DNA of 20,312 nucleotides from Bacteroides sp. UBA939 (lineage in GTDB: Bacteria; Bacteroidota; Bacteroidia; Bacteroidales; Bacteroidaceae). The stretch is from the NCBI RefSeq assembly GCF_002293435.1, contig NZ_DBDF01000096.1, positions 1 to 20,312 on the forward strand. Direction: 5' to 3'. Shown here piece by piece: positions 1 to 6,170 of the stretch. Position 1 is the first letter of the stretch, and the number at the start of each line of letters is the position of its first letter. The notes beneath the pieces are model-generated. The model did no database searches, had not been told where the DNA came from, and was given only the letters and a program-made list of their open reading frames with translations. Made by a program: the position numbers and the translations under genes.

Positions 1-20
1 TTCTTAAAAGAAAGATAAAC

Positions 21-44
21 CTCTGTGTCTCTGTGACTCTGTGT
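21..44. repeat. Three tandem CTCTGTGW octamers
   Basis: Three head-to-tail 8-bp units (CTCTGTGT, CTCTGTGA, CTCTGTGT) lie in the non-coding leader upstream of the first gene. The rest of positions 1-139 is AT-rich; I see no ORF and no clear promoter there, so the first gene may be cotranscribed with something upstream of the window. Function unknown. Confidence 0.6.
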
Positions 45-139
45 CCAAGCATAAATTATCATTTATAACATGTAAGATATCATTGCAACAAATTTCATTT
101 AACGAATTATTATATTAACCCGAAATAGAAAATAAATTT

Positions 140-931
140 ATGGTAAACTTTTCATTAGAAGGTAAAGTGGCGCTCGTAACCGGTGCTTCTTATGGAATCG
201 GTTTCGCTTTGGCAACTGCCTTTGCGCAAGCCGGCGCTAAAATCGTATTCAACGACATCAAACAAGAATTGGTGGACAAAGGGATCGCCGCTTATAAAGC
301 CGAAGGTATTGACGCCAAAGGTTATGTATGCGACGTAACCAATGAAGACCAGGTGAATGCCATGGTCTCCCAAATTGAAGAAGAAGTAGGCGTAATTGAT
401 ATTCTGGTAAACAATGCCGGTATAATCAAGCGTATCCCGATGCACGAAATGTCGGCTGCCGAATTCCGTCAGGTGATTGATATCGACCTGAACGGTCCGT
501 TCATCGTATCCAAAGCGGTTATCCCTTCTATGATTAAGAAAGGTCATGGCAAGATTATCAACATCTGCTCCATGATGAGCGAACTGGGTCGTGAAACTGT
601 GTCGGCTTACGCAGCCGCTAAGGGCGGTTTGAAGATGCTGACCCGTAACATCGCTTCCGAGTACGGCGAATTCAACATTCAGTGTAATGGTATCGGCCCG
701 GGCTACATCGCTACCCCGCAGACTGCACCGCTCCGCGAGAAACAAGCTGACGGCTCACGCCATCCGTTCGATGCATTTATCGTTGCCAAGACTCCGGCTG
801 CCCGTTGGGGTACTCCCGAAGATTTGATGGGACCTGCCGTATTCCTGGCTTCCAATGCTTCCGACTTTGTAAACGGTCATGTTCTTTACGTTGACGGCGG
901 TATCCTGGCGTATATAGGTAAACAACCGTAA
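140..931 (+). CDS. Gluconate 5-dehydrogenase-like SDR (IdnO/KduD type)
   Basis: A classical NAD(P)-dependent short-chain dehydrogenase of 263 residues, a normal length for the family, cytosolic, with no signal peptide. Visible motifs: TGASYGIG cofactor loop (residues 14-21), NNAG (91-94), Asn118, catalytic Ser144, Tyr157 and Lys161 (YxxxK), PG (187-188), and FVNGH...VDGG near the C-terminus. The stretches NICSMMSELGRETV and TPAARWG resemble E. coli IdnO more than KduD. Known role of the family: interconversion of 5-keto- or 2,5-diketo-type sugar acids with the hydroxy acid. The neighbouring DUF4861 gene suggests a place in uronate (pectin or glycosaminoglycan) catabolism, where a KduD-like step is needed; that is inference. 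ATG at 140 follows an A-rich leader typical of Bacteroides. No gene symbol is given because the substrate cannot be read from sequence. Confidence 0.93.
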   Translation: MVNFSLEGKVALVTGASYGIGFALATAFAQAGAKIVFNDIKQELVDKGIAAYKAEGIDAKGYVCDVTNEDQVNAMVSQIEEEVGVIDILVNNAGIIKRIPMHEMSAAEFRQVIDIDLNGPFIVSKAVIPSMIKKGHGKIINICSMMSELGRETVSAYAAAKGGLKMLTRNIASEYGEFNIQCNGIGPGYIATPQTAPLREKQADGSRHPFDAFIVAKTPAARWGTPEDLMGPAVFLASNASDFVNGHVLYVDGGILAYIGKQP

Positions 932-978
932 GTAAGTGGTAAGTGGTTAGTAGTAACTACTAACTACTTACTACTTAC
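932..978 (+). terminator. Long near-perfect hairpin directly after the SDR stop
   Basis: Bases 932-953 pair with 957-978 around a 3-nt loop. The only departures from Watson-Crick pairing are a few G-T positions that would be G-U pairs in RNA. The right arm is made of the first copies of the ACTACTW heptad array and the left arm is a degenerate inverted copy of the same heptad. There is no T-run, so it is not a textbook intrinsic terminator; it could act as an attenuator or mRNA-stability element between the SDR and DUF4861 genes. Confidence 0.55.
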
Positions 979-1018
979 TACTTACTACTAACTACTAACT
1001 ACTTACTACTTACTACTA
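956..1018. repeat. Nine perfect ACTACTW heptads in tandem
   Basis: The array reads ACTACTA, three ACTACTT preceded by one ACTACTA unit, and further A/T-ending units: nine units with only the seventh base varying between A and T. A degenerate continuation runs to about 1032. It fills most of the gap between the SDR stop (931) and the DUF4861 start (1046). Unit length is not a multiple of three and the array is non-coding. A related heptad array occurs at 9717-9751. Copy number is likely to be variable by slippage. Confidence 0.9.
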
Positions 1019-1045
1019 TCTCCCAACTACTAATCAAATTAAAAT

Positions 1046-2290
1046 ATGAAAAAGTTATTCCTTTTATTGGCAACAGTATTTATCTGTTTTGCCTGTAACA
1101 ATCCTAAGAGTGTGGTTACCGTAACGGTAAGCAATCCTTTGGCGATGGAACGTTCCGGTGAAATGGTTGAAGTGGACATGAGCGACATCTCCAACCAACT
1201 GAAATTGGCTGATACGGCGCAAATCGTCGTACTGAATGTTGACGGAGAGCAAGTACCCTATCAGCTTACTTACAATGAGAAAGTTATCTTTCCCGTAACT
1301 GTAGCCGCTAACGGTACGGCAACTTATACCATTCAGGCGGGTACTCCCGAAACTTTCACCGTGAAAACTTGCGGCAAGCATTATCCTGAACGTGTGGACG
1401 ATGTAGCGTGGGAGAACGACCTCGTCGCTTTCCGTGCTTACGGCCCCGCTTTGCAAAAAACAGGGGAGCGCGCTTTCGGCTATGATGTATGGACGAAGTA
1501 CAACACCTCTGAACCGGTTGTTGAAGCCCGCTATGCAGGCGAATTGAACCCTGAAACCAAAGCAAAGATTGCCGAATTGAGAAAGACCGACCCGAAAGCT
1601 GCCCGGGAATTGTACCAATCCGTTTCCTATCACGTGGATCACGGGAATGGTTTGGACTGCTACAAAGTAGGTCCTACGTTGGGTGGCGGTACGGCTGCTT
1701 TGATGCCCGACGGTGAAATCGTTTATCCGTATTGCTATGCAACTCAGAATATACTTGACAACGGCCCGCTGCGTTTCACTGTGAAACTGGTTTACAATCC
1801 GTTGAATATCAAGGGCGACTCTACCGTTATTGAATCACGCGTTGTCACGTTGGATGCAGGTTCGCACCTGAACAAGACTGTTGTTACTTACGAAAATCTG
1901 AAAGAAAATACTCCCGTAGCTACAGGCATCGTATTGCATGAACCCGACGGCGCCGTGGTAGCCGATGCTGCCAACGGCTATATTACTTACGTAGACCCGA
2001 CGGACAATGTAGATAACAATAACGGTAAAATCTTTATAGGCGCTGCTTTCCCCGCTGCCGTGAAAGAAGCTAAATCATTGCTTTTCTCCGAAGAAGAAAA
2101 AGTGAAGGAACGTGGTGGCGCTGACGGTCATTTACTGGCTATCAGTGATTATGAGCCGGGTTCGGAATATGTTTACTACTGGGGTTCGGCTTGGGATAAG
2201 GCTGATATCAAGACTCCGGAAGCATGGAATGAATACATGGCAGGTTACGCTCAGAAAGTGCGCAATCCGTTGGCGGTAACGATTAAGTAA
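1046..2290 (+). CDS. DUF4861-family lipoprotein
   Basis: 414 residues. The N-terminus MKKLFLLLATVFICFAC is a signal peptide ending in a lipoprotein-type Cys (Cys17), so the product is probably a periplasmic or outer-membrane-anchored lipoprotein; the lipobox (CFAC) is not ideal. The mature part starts with a VTVSNPLAMERSGEMVEV strand pattern, then GDGEQVPYQL-like text, and has a GLDCYKVG.TLGGG motif near residues 202-215, all of which I recognise as DUF4861. That family is common in Bacteroidetes polysaccharide-utilisation loci near uronate enzymes; its activity is not something I can state. The gene lies 114 bp after the SDR on the same strand, probably in one operon, with a strong hairpin 20 bp after its stop. 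What else it could be: a carbohydrate-active enzyme of unassigned class. Confidence 0.85.
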   Translation: MKKLFLLLATVFICFACNNPKSVVTVTVSNPLAMERSGEMVEVDMSDISNQLKLADTAQIVVLNVDGEQVPYQLTYNEKVIFPVTVAANGTATYTIQAGTPETFTVKTCGKHYPERVDDVAWENDLVAFRAYGPALQKTGERAFGYDVWTKYNTSEPVVEARYAGELNPETKAKIAELRKTDPKAARELYQSVSYHVDHGNGLDCYKVGPTLGGGTAALMPDGEIVYPYCYATQNILDNGPLRFTVKLVYNPLNIKGDSTVIESRVVTLDAGSHLNKTVVTYENLKENTPVATGIVLHEPDGAVVADAANGYITYVDPTDNVDNNNGKIFIGAAFPAAVKEAKSLLFSEEEKVKERGGADGHLLAISDYEPGSEYVYYWGSAWDKADIKTPEAWNEYMAGYAQKVRNPLAVTIK

Positions 2291-2310
2291 CCGTTTCCTT
2301 TCCTGTATAC

Positions 2311-2364
2311 AAGTAATTTTTCAGGCGCGGATAATCCGTATCATCCGCACCTGAAAAATTGCTT
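2311..2364 (+). terminator. 22-bp hairpin terminator after DUF4861 gene
   Basis: Left arm 2311-2332 and right arm 2343-2364 are complementary over 22 positions with two G-T mismatches, loop 2333-2342. The arms contain TTTTTCAGG/CCTGAAAAA, giving A and T runs on both sides, so it can serve either strand. It starts 20 bp after the DUF4861 stop and probably ends the SDR-DUF4861 transcript. Confidence 0.75.
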
Positions 2365-2380
2365 GCGTTACGCAGCAACC

Positions 2381-2538
2381 CTACTTTCTTTCCTCCTCTT
2401 CTTCCAGTGTAAGAATAAACAGATTGTTACATTCGGTTACTTGTGCAACTTCCGAAAGCCCTTCTACTTCATTCAGAGGGATTATAGTTCGCGGTAGGCT
2501 TGTAATATCTCATCAAGATTTCCAGCATTGAACTGCTA
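2381..2538 (-). pseudogene. Frameshifted relic of an unknown minus-strand gene
   Basis: Two minus-strand reading frames abut. One (from about 2535 down to a stop at 2482-2484) reads QFNAGNLDEILQAYREL. The other, shifted by one base, reads IPLNEVEGLSEVAQVTE and continues through CNNLFILTLEEEEERK to a TAG at 2381-2383. Both pieces look protein-like (amphipathic helix, hydrophobic strand, acidic tail), no start codon is present for the longer piece, and together they are too short for an intact gene. I infer the decayed C-terminal end of a gene; I do not recognise the family. It could also be chance. Confidence 0.3.
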
Positions 2539-2698
2539 ACGTTCATCATTAAAATTTAAAAACAATATTTATTCCTTACGAATGTGTTTTTTCGGTTAAC
2601 AACTGCTTAAGCAATTATTTCTTTTTCATAAGGACAATTCTTTAGAGATGTTTCTTTCTTGGAAAGACAAAAATGCAATATCTTTTCTTTTTTGCAAA

Positions 2699-2848
2699 GA
2701 AATTAAGAGGTTTTGTAGAGCAAACACATCTCGCTGTTCAACAGAATAGCACTAAACTTACTCAAAAACGATAAAACAACCAAGGCCTTACTCAAAGGCA
2801 AAAACAGGATGGGACAAGCAATCTCTAATCAAATTAATCAGAAATTAG
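2699..2848 (+). pseudogene. C-terminal remnant of an ISAs1-like transposase
   Basis: Three reading frames give consecutive parts of one protein end: EIKRFCRANTS, then (frame open from 2719) LFNRIALNLLKNDKTTKALL, then GWDKQSLIKLIRN followed by TAG at 2846-2848. The string ALNLLKN.KT..K...K and the closing AGWD...L.KL pattern match my memory of the C-terminus of ISAs1/H-repeat DDE transposases. At least two frameshifts and the absence of the catalytic core show it is dead. No terminal inverted repeats could be identified. The middle frame alone stays open to a TAA at 2875-2877, which could mislead a gene caller. Confidence 0.6.
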
Positions 2849-2875
2849 ATGCATCTGCCCTGATGTATGTGATAT

Positions 2876-2932
2876 AATCCTTAATTTAATAGCTTTTTAA
2901 TCCTTAATTTAATAGCTTTTTAATCCTTAATT
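2876..2932. repeat. 23-bp tandem repeat, 2.5 copies
   Basis: Unit AATCCTTAATTTAATAGC plus five T, exact copies at 2876-2898 and 2899-2921, then an 11-bp partial copy at 2922-2932. It lies between the transposase relic and the predicted promoter of the next gene. The AT-rich tract could be an upstream element or binding site, or simply a slippage product. Confidence 0.9.
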
Positions 2933-2968
2933 AAGTCTTCTTTCTTTATTTTTTTAATCTTCACTTTC

Positions 2969-2976
2969 TATTTTTG
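2969..2976 (+). promoter_or_regulatory. Bacteroides-type -7 element for the transglutaminase-like gene
   Basis: TATTTTTG matches the Bacteroides primary sigma factor -7 consensus TAnnTTTG exactly. No clear TTG is seen at the expected -33 distance, only a T-rich tract. Transcription would start near 2983, about 50 bp before the start codon, at the base of the hairpin at 2982-3012. Confidence 0.4.
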
Positions 2977-2981
2977 CACTT

Positions 2982-3012
2982 GTCCGTATAGAGAATGATT
3001 CCATGTACGGAC
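2982..3012 (+). other. Short 5'-UTR hairpin
   Basis: GTCCGTA (2982-2988) and TACGGAC (3006-3012) form a perfect 7-bp inverted repeat with a 17-nt loop, 23 bp before the start codon at 3036. If the -7 element is right, the hairpin would form the very 5' end of the mRNA and might stabilise it. Alternatively it is a dyad operator. Confidence 0.4.
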
Positions 3013-3035
3013 GATAAAATGCAAATGATAAAATT

Positions 3036-5027
3036 ATGAATAGTGAAAAACAAAACAATCATGCTTTTGCAAGTAACGTGAACAGATTGGGTAACATGCG
3101 CACAATGATACTATGCGTACTGTTCACCTGTCTTGCATCTTGCAAGGAGAAGGAGGATGTGCGTCTGAACTTCGCTCTCGAACAAGCCGGAGCGAACAGG
3201 GCTGAACTGGAGAGAGTGTTGCATCATTATCGGAATGATAGCCTGAAGCTGGAGGCAGCCCGTTTTCTTATAAGAAACATGCCGGGTCACGGTGGTTACG
3301 AAGATTGCCGGTTAGACAGTGTGAAAGCAGTGATGAAAGCTTCGGTGGATGCTAATATAGGGGGTTATCTGCCTGACAGTGAATGGAAACGGAAGTGGCT
3401 TTCATTTGATTACAAATCTTTATCCATACAGTTGGATATTAAATGTATATCTGCCGGTTATCTGATAGAAAATATAGACCAATCTTTTAAGGTATGGGAA
3501 GAATGCCCGTGGTCGAAAGATTATTCGTTTGATGATTTTTGTGAATGGATATTACCTTACCGGATAGCCGACGAACCGTTAGAGAATTGGAAGAAAGAGT
3601 ATTATGACCGTTATAAACCTCTTCTTGATTCGCTGTACACGGGTGATGATATGGTAGAAGCCGTCAATCTTTTGGCGAGGCATTTCAAGCGCACCAACCT
3701 CTTTGTTCTCACCACCGAATACTGCATGCCTCATCTGGGCGCCGGTTTCCTGTCCGAATATCTGGTGGGTACTTGCCGTGAAATAACCGACCATGCCGTT
3801 TATGTGTTCAGGGCATTGGGCTTTCCTGTTGGTATTGATAAATATTTATATTCTCCTTCCAATCAGCACGATCATGTATGGAATGTACTGAAAGACTCGG
3901 ACGGAGGTTTCATTCCGTTCTGGTATATGGATTCATCCGACTTTGTGGTGAAGCGCGGGGTTACGGATGGCAGGAAAAAAGGAAAAGTCTACCGGAATAC
4001 TTTTGCTGCGCATTATGGCAGGACTGCTCCCTTGTCCGGTCTTTTCAGCCGGGATGTGACGGCCGAATACTTCGGCGAGAATGAATTTAAAGTGAAAGTG
4101 GATAAAAAAGGAGAAGACAACACTGTCCTTTTGGGGATGTTTACCCCTTTCAAATATGTTCCTGTGGATGTAGCTCCTTTGCGGTTTGGTAAAGCGAGAG
4201 TAAACAATATAGAGCCGGGCGTCATCTTTCAGCCCTTGGTGTACGAGGATGGAAAGCAAAAGCCTGCGGGATATCCTTTCATGGTAGAAAACGGAGAGGT
4301 GCGTTATTTCCGTCCGCATGTATCACAAACCACCACCGCTCGTATACGCAGGAAATATCCGTTGCGGCAATACCTCTATGGTTACATGGCAGCAATGACC
4401 GGTGCCCGTATAGAGGCAAGCAATGATAAGTACTTTCGGAACAAGGAGTTACTCTATTGCATCACGGACAGTCCGCGCATCCACATGAATCTTTATTACC
4501 CTTCAGTGCCTCGTCCTTATCGTTACGTACGTTTTACTCCTCCTCCTCAAGCTCACCCTACGGATGACTGGCGAGCGGAGGTGGCTGAATTAGCGTTTTT
4601 TGACAGCATAGACAGTCAGGCGCACTTGACTGCAAAGGCCGTTTACGGTGGTGCTCCTGTCGATGGGAATCCCGCTTACGGCATAGACAAGGCTTGTGAC
4701 GGCGACTGGCTGACTTTCTATTATTCGGCAGCCGGTGGCGATTCTATTGTATTTGACCTGCAACGTGCCGGCGTAATAAAAAAGATCCTGTTCGTTCCCC
4801 GCAATGATGACAACTTCATTACTCCGGGTAACAGGTATGAACTGGTGTACCAGAATGGCGTTAATGGTTGGAAAACCTTGGGTGAACAAGTTGCTGCGAC
4901 TAACGAACTGGTGTATGAAAACATTCCTGTGGGCGCTCTGCTGTGGTTACGCAATCTGACCCGTGGAAAAGAGGAACAGGTGTTTTATGTGGAGAATGGA
5001 GAACAAAAGTTTGTGGGATATGAATAA
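3036..5027 (+). CDS. Transglutaminase-like lipoprotein with C-terminal discoidin-like domain
   Basis: 663 residues. The signal peptide core is MRTMILCVLFTCLASC with lipobox LASC and lipidated Cys36; Met21 or Met24 (start at 3096 or 3105) would give a normal signal peptide, so the ATG at 3036 may be too far upstream. The central part (about 205-305) carries a transglutaminase-like core: GTCREITDHA with Cys247, HDHVWN with His278/His280, and an aspartate in YMDSSD (299 or 302), the order expected for a Cys-His-Asp triad. About residues 520-650 look like a galactose-binding/discoidin beta-sandwich (GNPAYGIDKACDGDWLTFY ... IVFDL ... ELVYQNG). Such Bacteroides proteins are generally cell-envelope proteins; the enzyme could be a protease or cross-linker on peptides or glycopeptides. 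It appears monocistronic: own promoter upstream and a hairpin immediately after the stop. Confidence 0.8.
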   Translation: MNSEKQNNHAFASNVNRLGNMRTMILCVLFTCLASCKEKEDVRLNFALEQAGANRAELERVLHHYRNDSLKLEAARFLIRNMPGHGGYEDCRLDSVKAVMKASVDANIGGYLPDSEWKRKWLSFDYKSLSIQLDIKCISAGYLIENIDQSFKVWEECPWSKDYSFDDFCEWILPYRIADEPLENWKKEYYDRYKPLLDSLYTGDDMVEAVNLLARHFKRTNLFVLTTEYCMPHLGAGFLSEYLVGTCREITDHAVYVFRALGFPVGIDKYLYSPSNQHDHVWNVLKDSDGGFIPFWYMDSSDFVVKRGVTDGRKKGKVYRNTFAAHYGRTAPLSGLFSRDVTAEYFGENEFKVKVDKKGEDNTVLLGMFTPFKYVPVDVAPLRFGKARVNNIEPGVIFQPLVYEDGKQKPAGYPFMVENGEVRYFRPHVSQTTTARIRRKYPLRQYLYGYMAAMTGARIEASNDKYFRNKELLYCITDSPRIHMNLYYPSVPRPYRYVRFTPPPQAHPTDDWRAEVAELAFFDSIDSQAHLTAKAVYGGAPVDGNPAYGIDKACDGDWLTFYYSAAGGDSIVFDLQRAGVIKKILFVPRNDDNFITPGNRYELVYQNGVNGWKTLGEQVAATNELVYENIPVGALLWLRNLTRGKEEQVFYVENGEQKFVGYE

Positions 5028-5088
5028 AAGGAGCAGAATGATGAACTATTTAATCTTGCCGGATTTATCTGTATATCATCTGCTCCTT
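5028..5088 (+). terminator. Terminator hairpin after the transglutaminase-like gene
   Basis: AAGGAGCAGAATGAT (from 5028, directly after the stop codon) pairs with ATCATCTGCTCCTT ending at 5088, with one bulged A and a loop of about 30 bases. It is followed by CCCC and A-rich sequence rather than a T-run. The rest of the gap (5089-5245) shows no ORF; it must hold the promoter of the next cassette, but I could not find a convincing -33/-7 pair. Confidence 0.6.
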
Positions 5089-5245
5089 AACCCCTAAAAA
5101 AAGGAGGTACGGCAAAGATAGTGAATAATAATGAATTGTGGCAAATGCGTTTTGCTGTTCTGTTGAAAGGATACATACAGATTTGAGAATTAATTTTTTC
5201 GTTTAATGAATTATGGTTTGTTACAGATAGTGATTTTTATATGCA

Positions 5246-5797
5246 ATGAGTAAGAAATATAAGAGAGCATTGATTGTTATTGTATTGTGTGCTTTATTCG
5301 TAATTATTCTTTTGGATTTTCCTACAGGAAAGAATGAAGCGTATGTAAAGCAGTGGTATCAGAAGACGATAGTCTTCCCTGATAGTATGACTTTTTATCA
5401 TTGGGGCAAGGAACCTGTTGATTATGATTTTTCAGATGCACAATATAAAGTATTAGTTCTGCTTGATTCCGTGTCATGTATAAGTTGCCAATTGCGGCTT
5501 GATGATTGGCAACGGTTTATAGCTGATATAGATTCTCTTACGGAAACAAAGTTTAGCTTTGTATTTGTTATGAAACCTGTGTCTAAGCATGAACTATATA
5601 CGACTCTTAGGATTGAGAATTTTGAAATACCTGTGTGTGTCGATGATCGTAAGATACGTCAAATCAATGATATTCCCAATGATGGATCTCATGTATTCTT
5701 ACTTAATCATTCAAATGAAATTATTTGTATCGGTAATCCTATAGTTCATAGAACGATACGTGATTTGTATTTGGAAATCTTAAAAAAGAAACAATGA
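5246..5797 (+). CDS. Membrane-anchored thioredoxin-like protein (CxxC)
   Basis: 183 residues: a short basic N-terminus, one membrane segment or uncleaved signal (about 8-24), then a thioredoxin-like domain facing the periplasm. The strand KVLVLLDSVSC leads into Cys78-Ile-Ser-Cys81, the position of a TlpA/thioredoxin active site, and NDGSHVFLLNHSNEIICIGNP (147-165) matches the end of the fold, where TlpA-like proteins have a FLID..G.I..G.P pattern. The conserved cis-Pro region is weak (EIPVCVDD). The first gene of the AT-rich cassette; its TGA overlaps the ATG of the NVEALA gene (ATGA), so the two are translationally coupled. I infer a thiol-disulfide role on the Cys-rich downstream peptide. 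It could instead be a redox-inactive relative. Confidence 0.72.
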   Translation: MSKKYKRALIVIVLCALFVIILLDFPTGKNEAYVKQWYQKTIVFPDSMTFYHWGKEPVDYDFSDAQYKVLVLLDSVSCISCQLRLDDWQRFIADIDSLTETKFSFVFVMKPVSKHELYTTLRIENFEIPVCVDDRKIRQINDIPNDGSHVFLLNHSNEIICIGNPIVHRTIRDLYLEILKKKQ

Positions 5798-6087
5798 TGA
5801 AATTTAAAAATGTAATTTATGTATTGGCAATCATGTTTGTTGCCGTATACACTTATCAGAGAAACAGTAACCAACAGAATTCTTTTTTGTTGGCAAACAT
5901 TGAAGCCTTATCGAATAATAATGAAGGTGGTGGTCATGACGAGATAGATGAAACGCTTGTGCCGTATAAGCAGTTATCTTCGATAGATGTGTTTCTTGGG
6001 AATAATCTATTTCCTACAAAAATACCATGTTGTATATCACATAGCAGCAAATATAGCGGCTGTGCTAAAGGATTGACCGACTGCTGA
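5794..6087 (+). CDS. NVEALA-type Cys-rich secreted peptide precursor
   Basis: 97 residues. An N-terminal hydrophobic segment (KNVIYVLAIMFVAVYTY, 5-21) is followed by a polar spacer and the motif LLANIEALS (32-40), a clear variant of the NVEALA signature that defines this small Bacteroidetes family. After it come a Gly/acidic stretch (NNNEGGGHDEIDE) and a C-terminal region with four cysteines: Cys79, Cys80, Cys90 and the very last residue Cys97. The start overlaps the previous stop by 4 bp; ATG at 5797 is an equally possible start. The family has no firmly known function; the leader plus Cys-rich end suggest an exported peptide that is trimmed near the NIEALS motif and disulfide-bonded. A hairpin follows the gene. 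Confidence 0.78.
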   Translation: MMKFKNVIYVLAIMFVAVYTYQRNSNQQNSFLLANIEALSNNNEGGGHDEIDETLVPYKQLSSIDVFLGNNLFPTKIPCCISHSSKYSGCAKGLTDC

Positions 6088-6098
6088 TAATTAGTAAC

Positions 6099-6138
6099 AT
6101 GAGAATTATGTCATTATTAATATTGGCATAATTCTCAT
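6099..6138 (+). terminator. Intercistronic hairpin after the NVEALA gene
   Basis: ATGAGAATTATG (6099-6110) and CATAATTCTCAT (6127-6138) form a perfect 12-bp stem, extendable inward to 15 bp through T-G, C-G and A-T pairs; loop 6114-6123. It sits 11 bp after the NVEALA stop and 32 bp before the propeller start. With only weak T content after it, it would be a partial terminator or a 3'-end stabiliser, letting the peptide be made in excess over the downstream genes. Confidence 0.6.
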
Positions 6139-6170
6139 TTCATAGATTTATATTAAAATGGATTAATATT

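Noticed and set aside
155..745. Minus-strand open frame antisense to the SDR
   Set aside because: The plus-strand SDR has all family motifs; the antisense product is not protein-like.
956..1018. CRISPR-like array
   Set aside because: Units are 7 bp with no spacers; it is a simple tandem repeat.
2536..2660. Palindrome TGCTTAAGCA near 2606 as an operator
   Set aside because: A single 10-bp palindrome in AT-rich relic sequence with no gene start nearby is not enough.
2719..2877. Small intact gene in the frame ending MGQAISNQINQK...
   Set aside because: Only the first half of this frame matches the transposase end; the matching continuation is in another frame, so it is a frameshifted relic without a proper start.
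5151..5185. Promoter for the NVEALA cassette (TTTG at 5151-5154, CAGATTTG at 5178-5185)
   Set aside because: The -7 element lacks the T of TA and the spacing of 23 bases is longer than usual; an alternative TATGGTTTG at 5212-5220 has one base too many. Neither is convincing.
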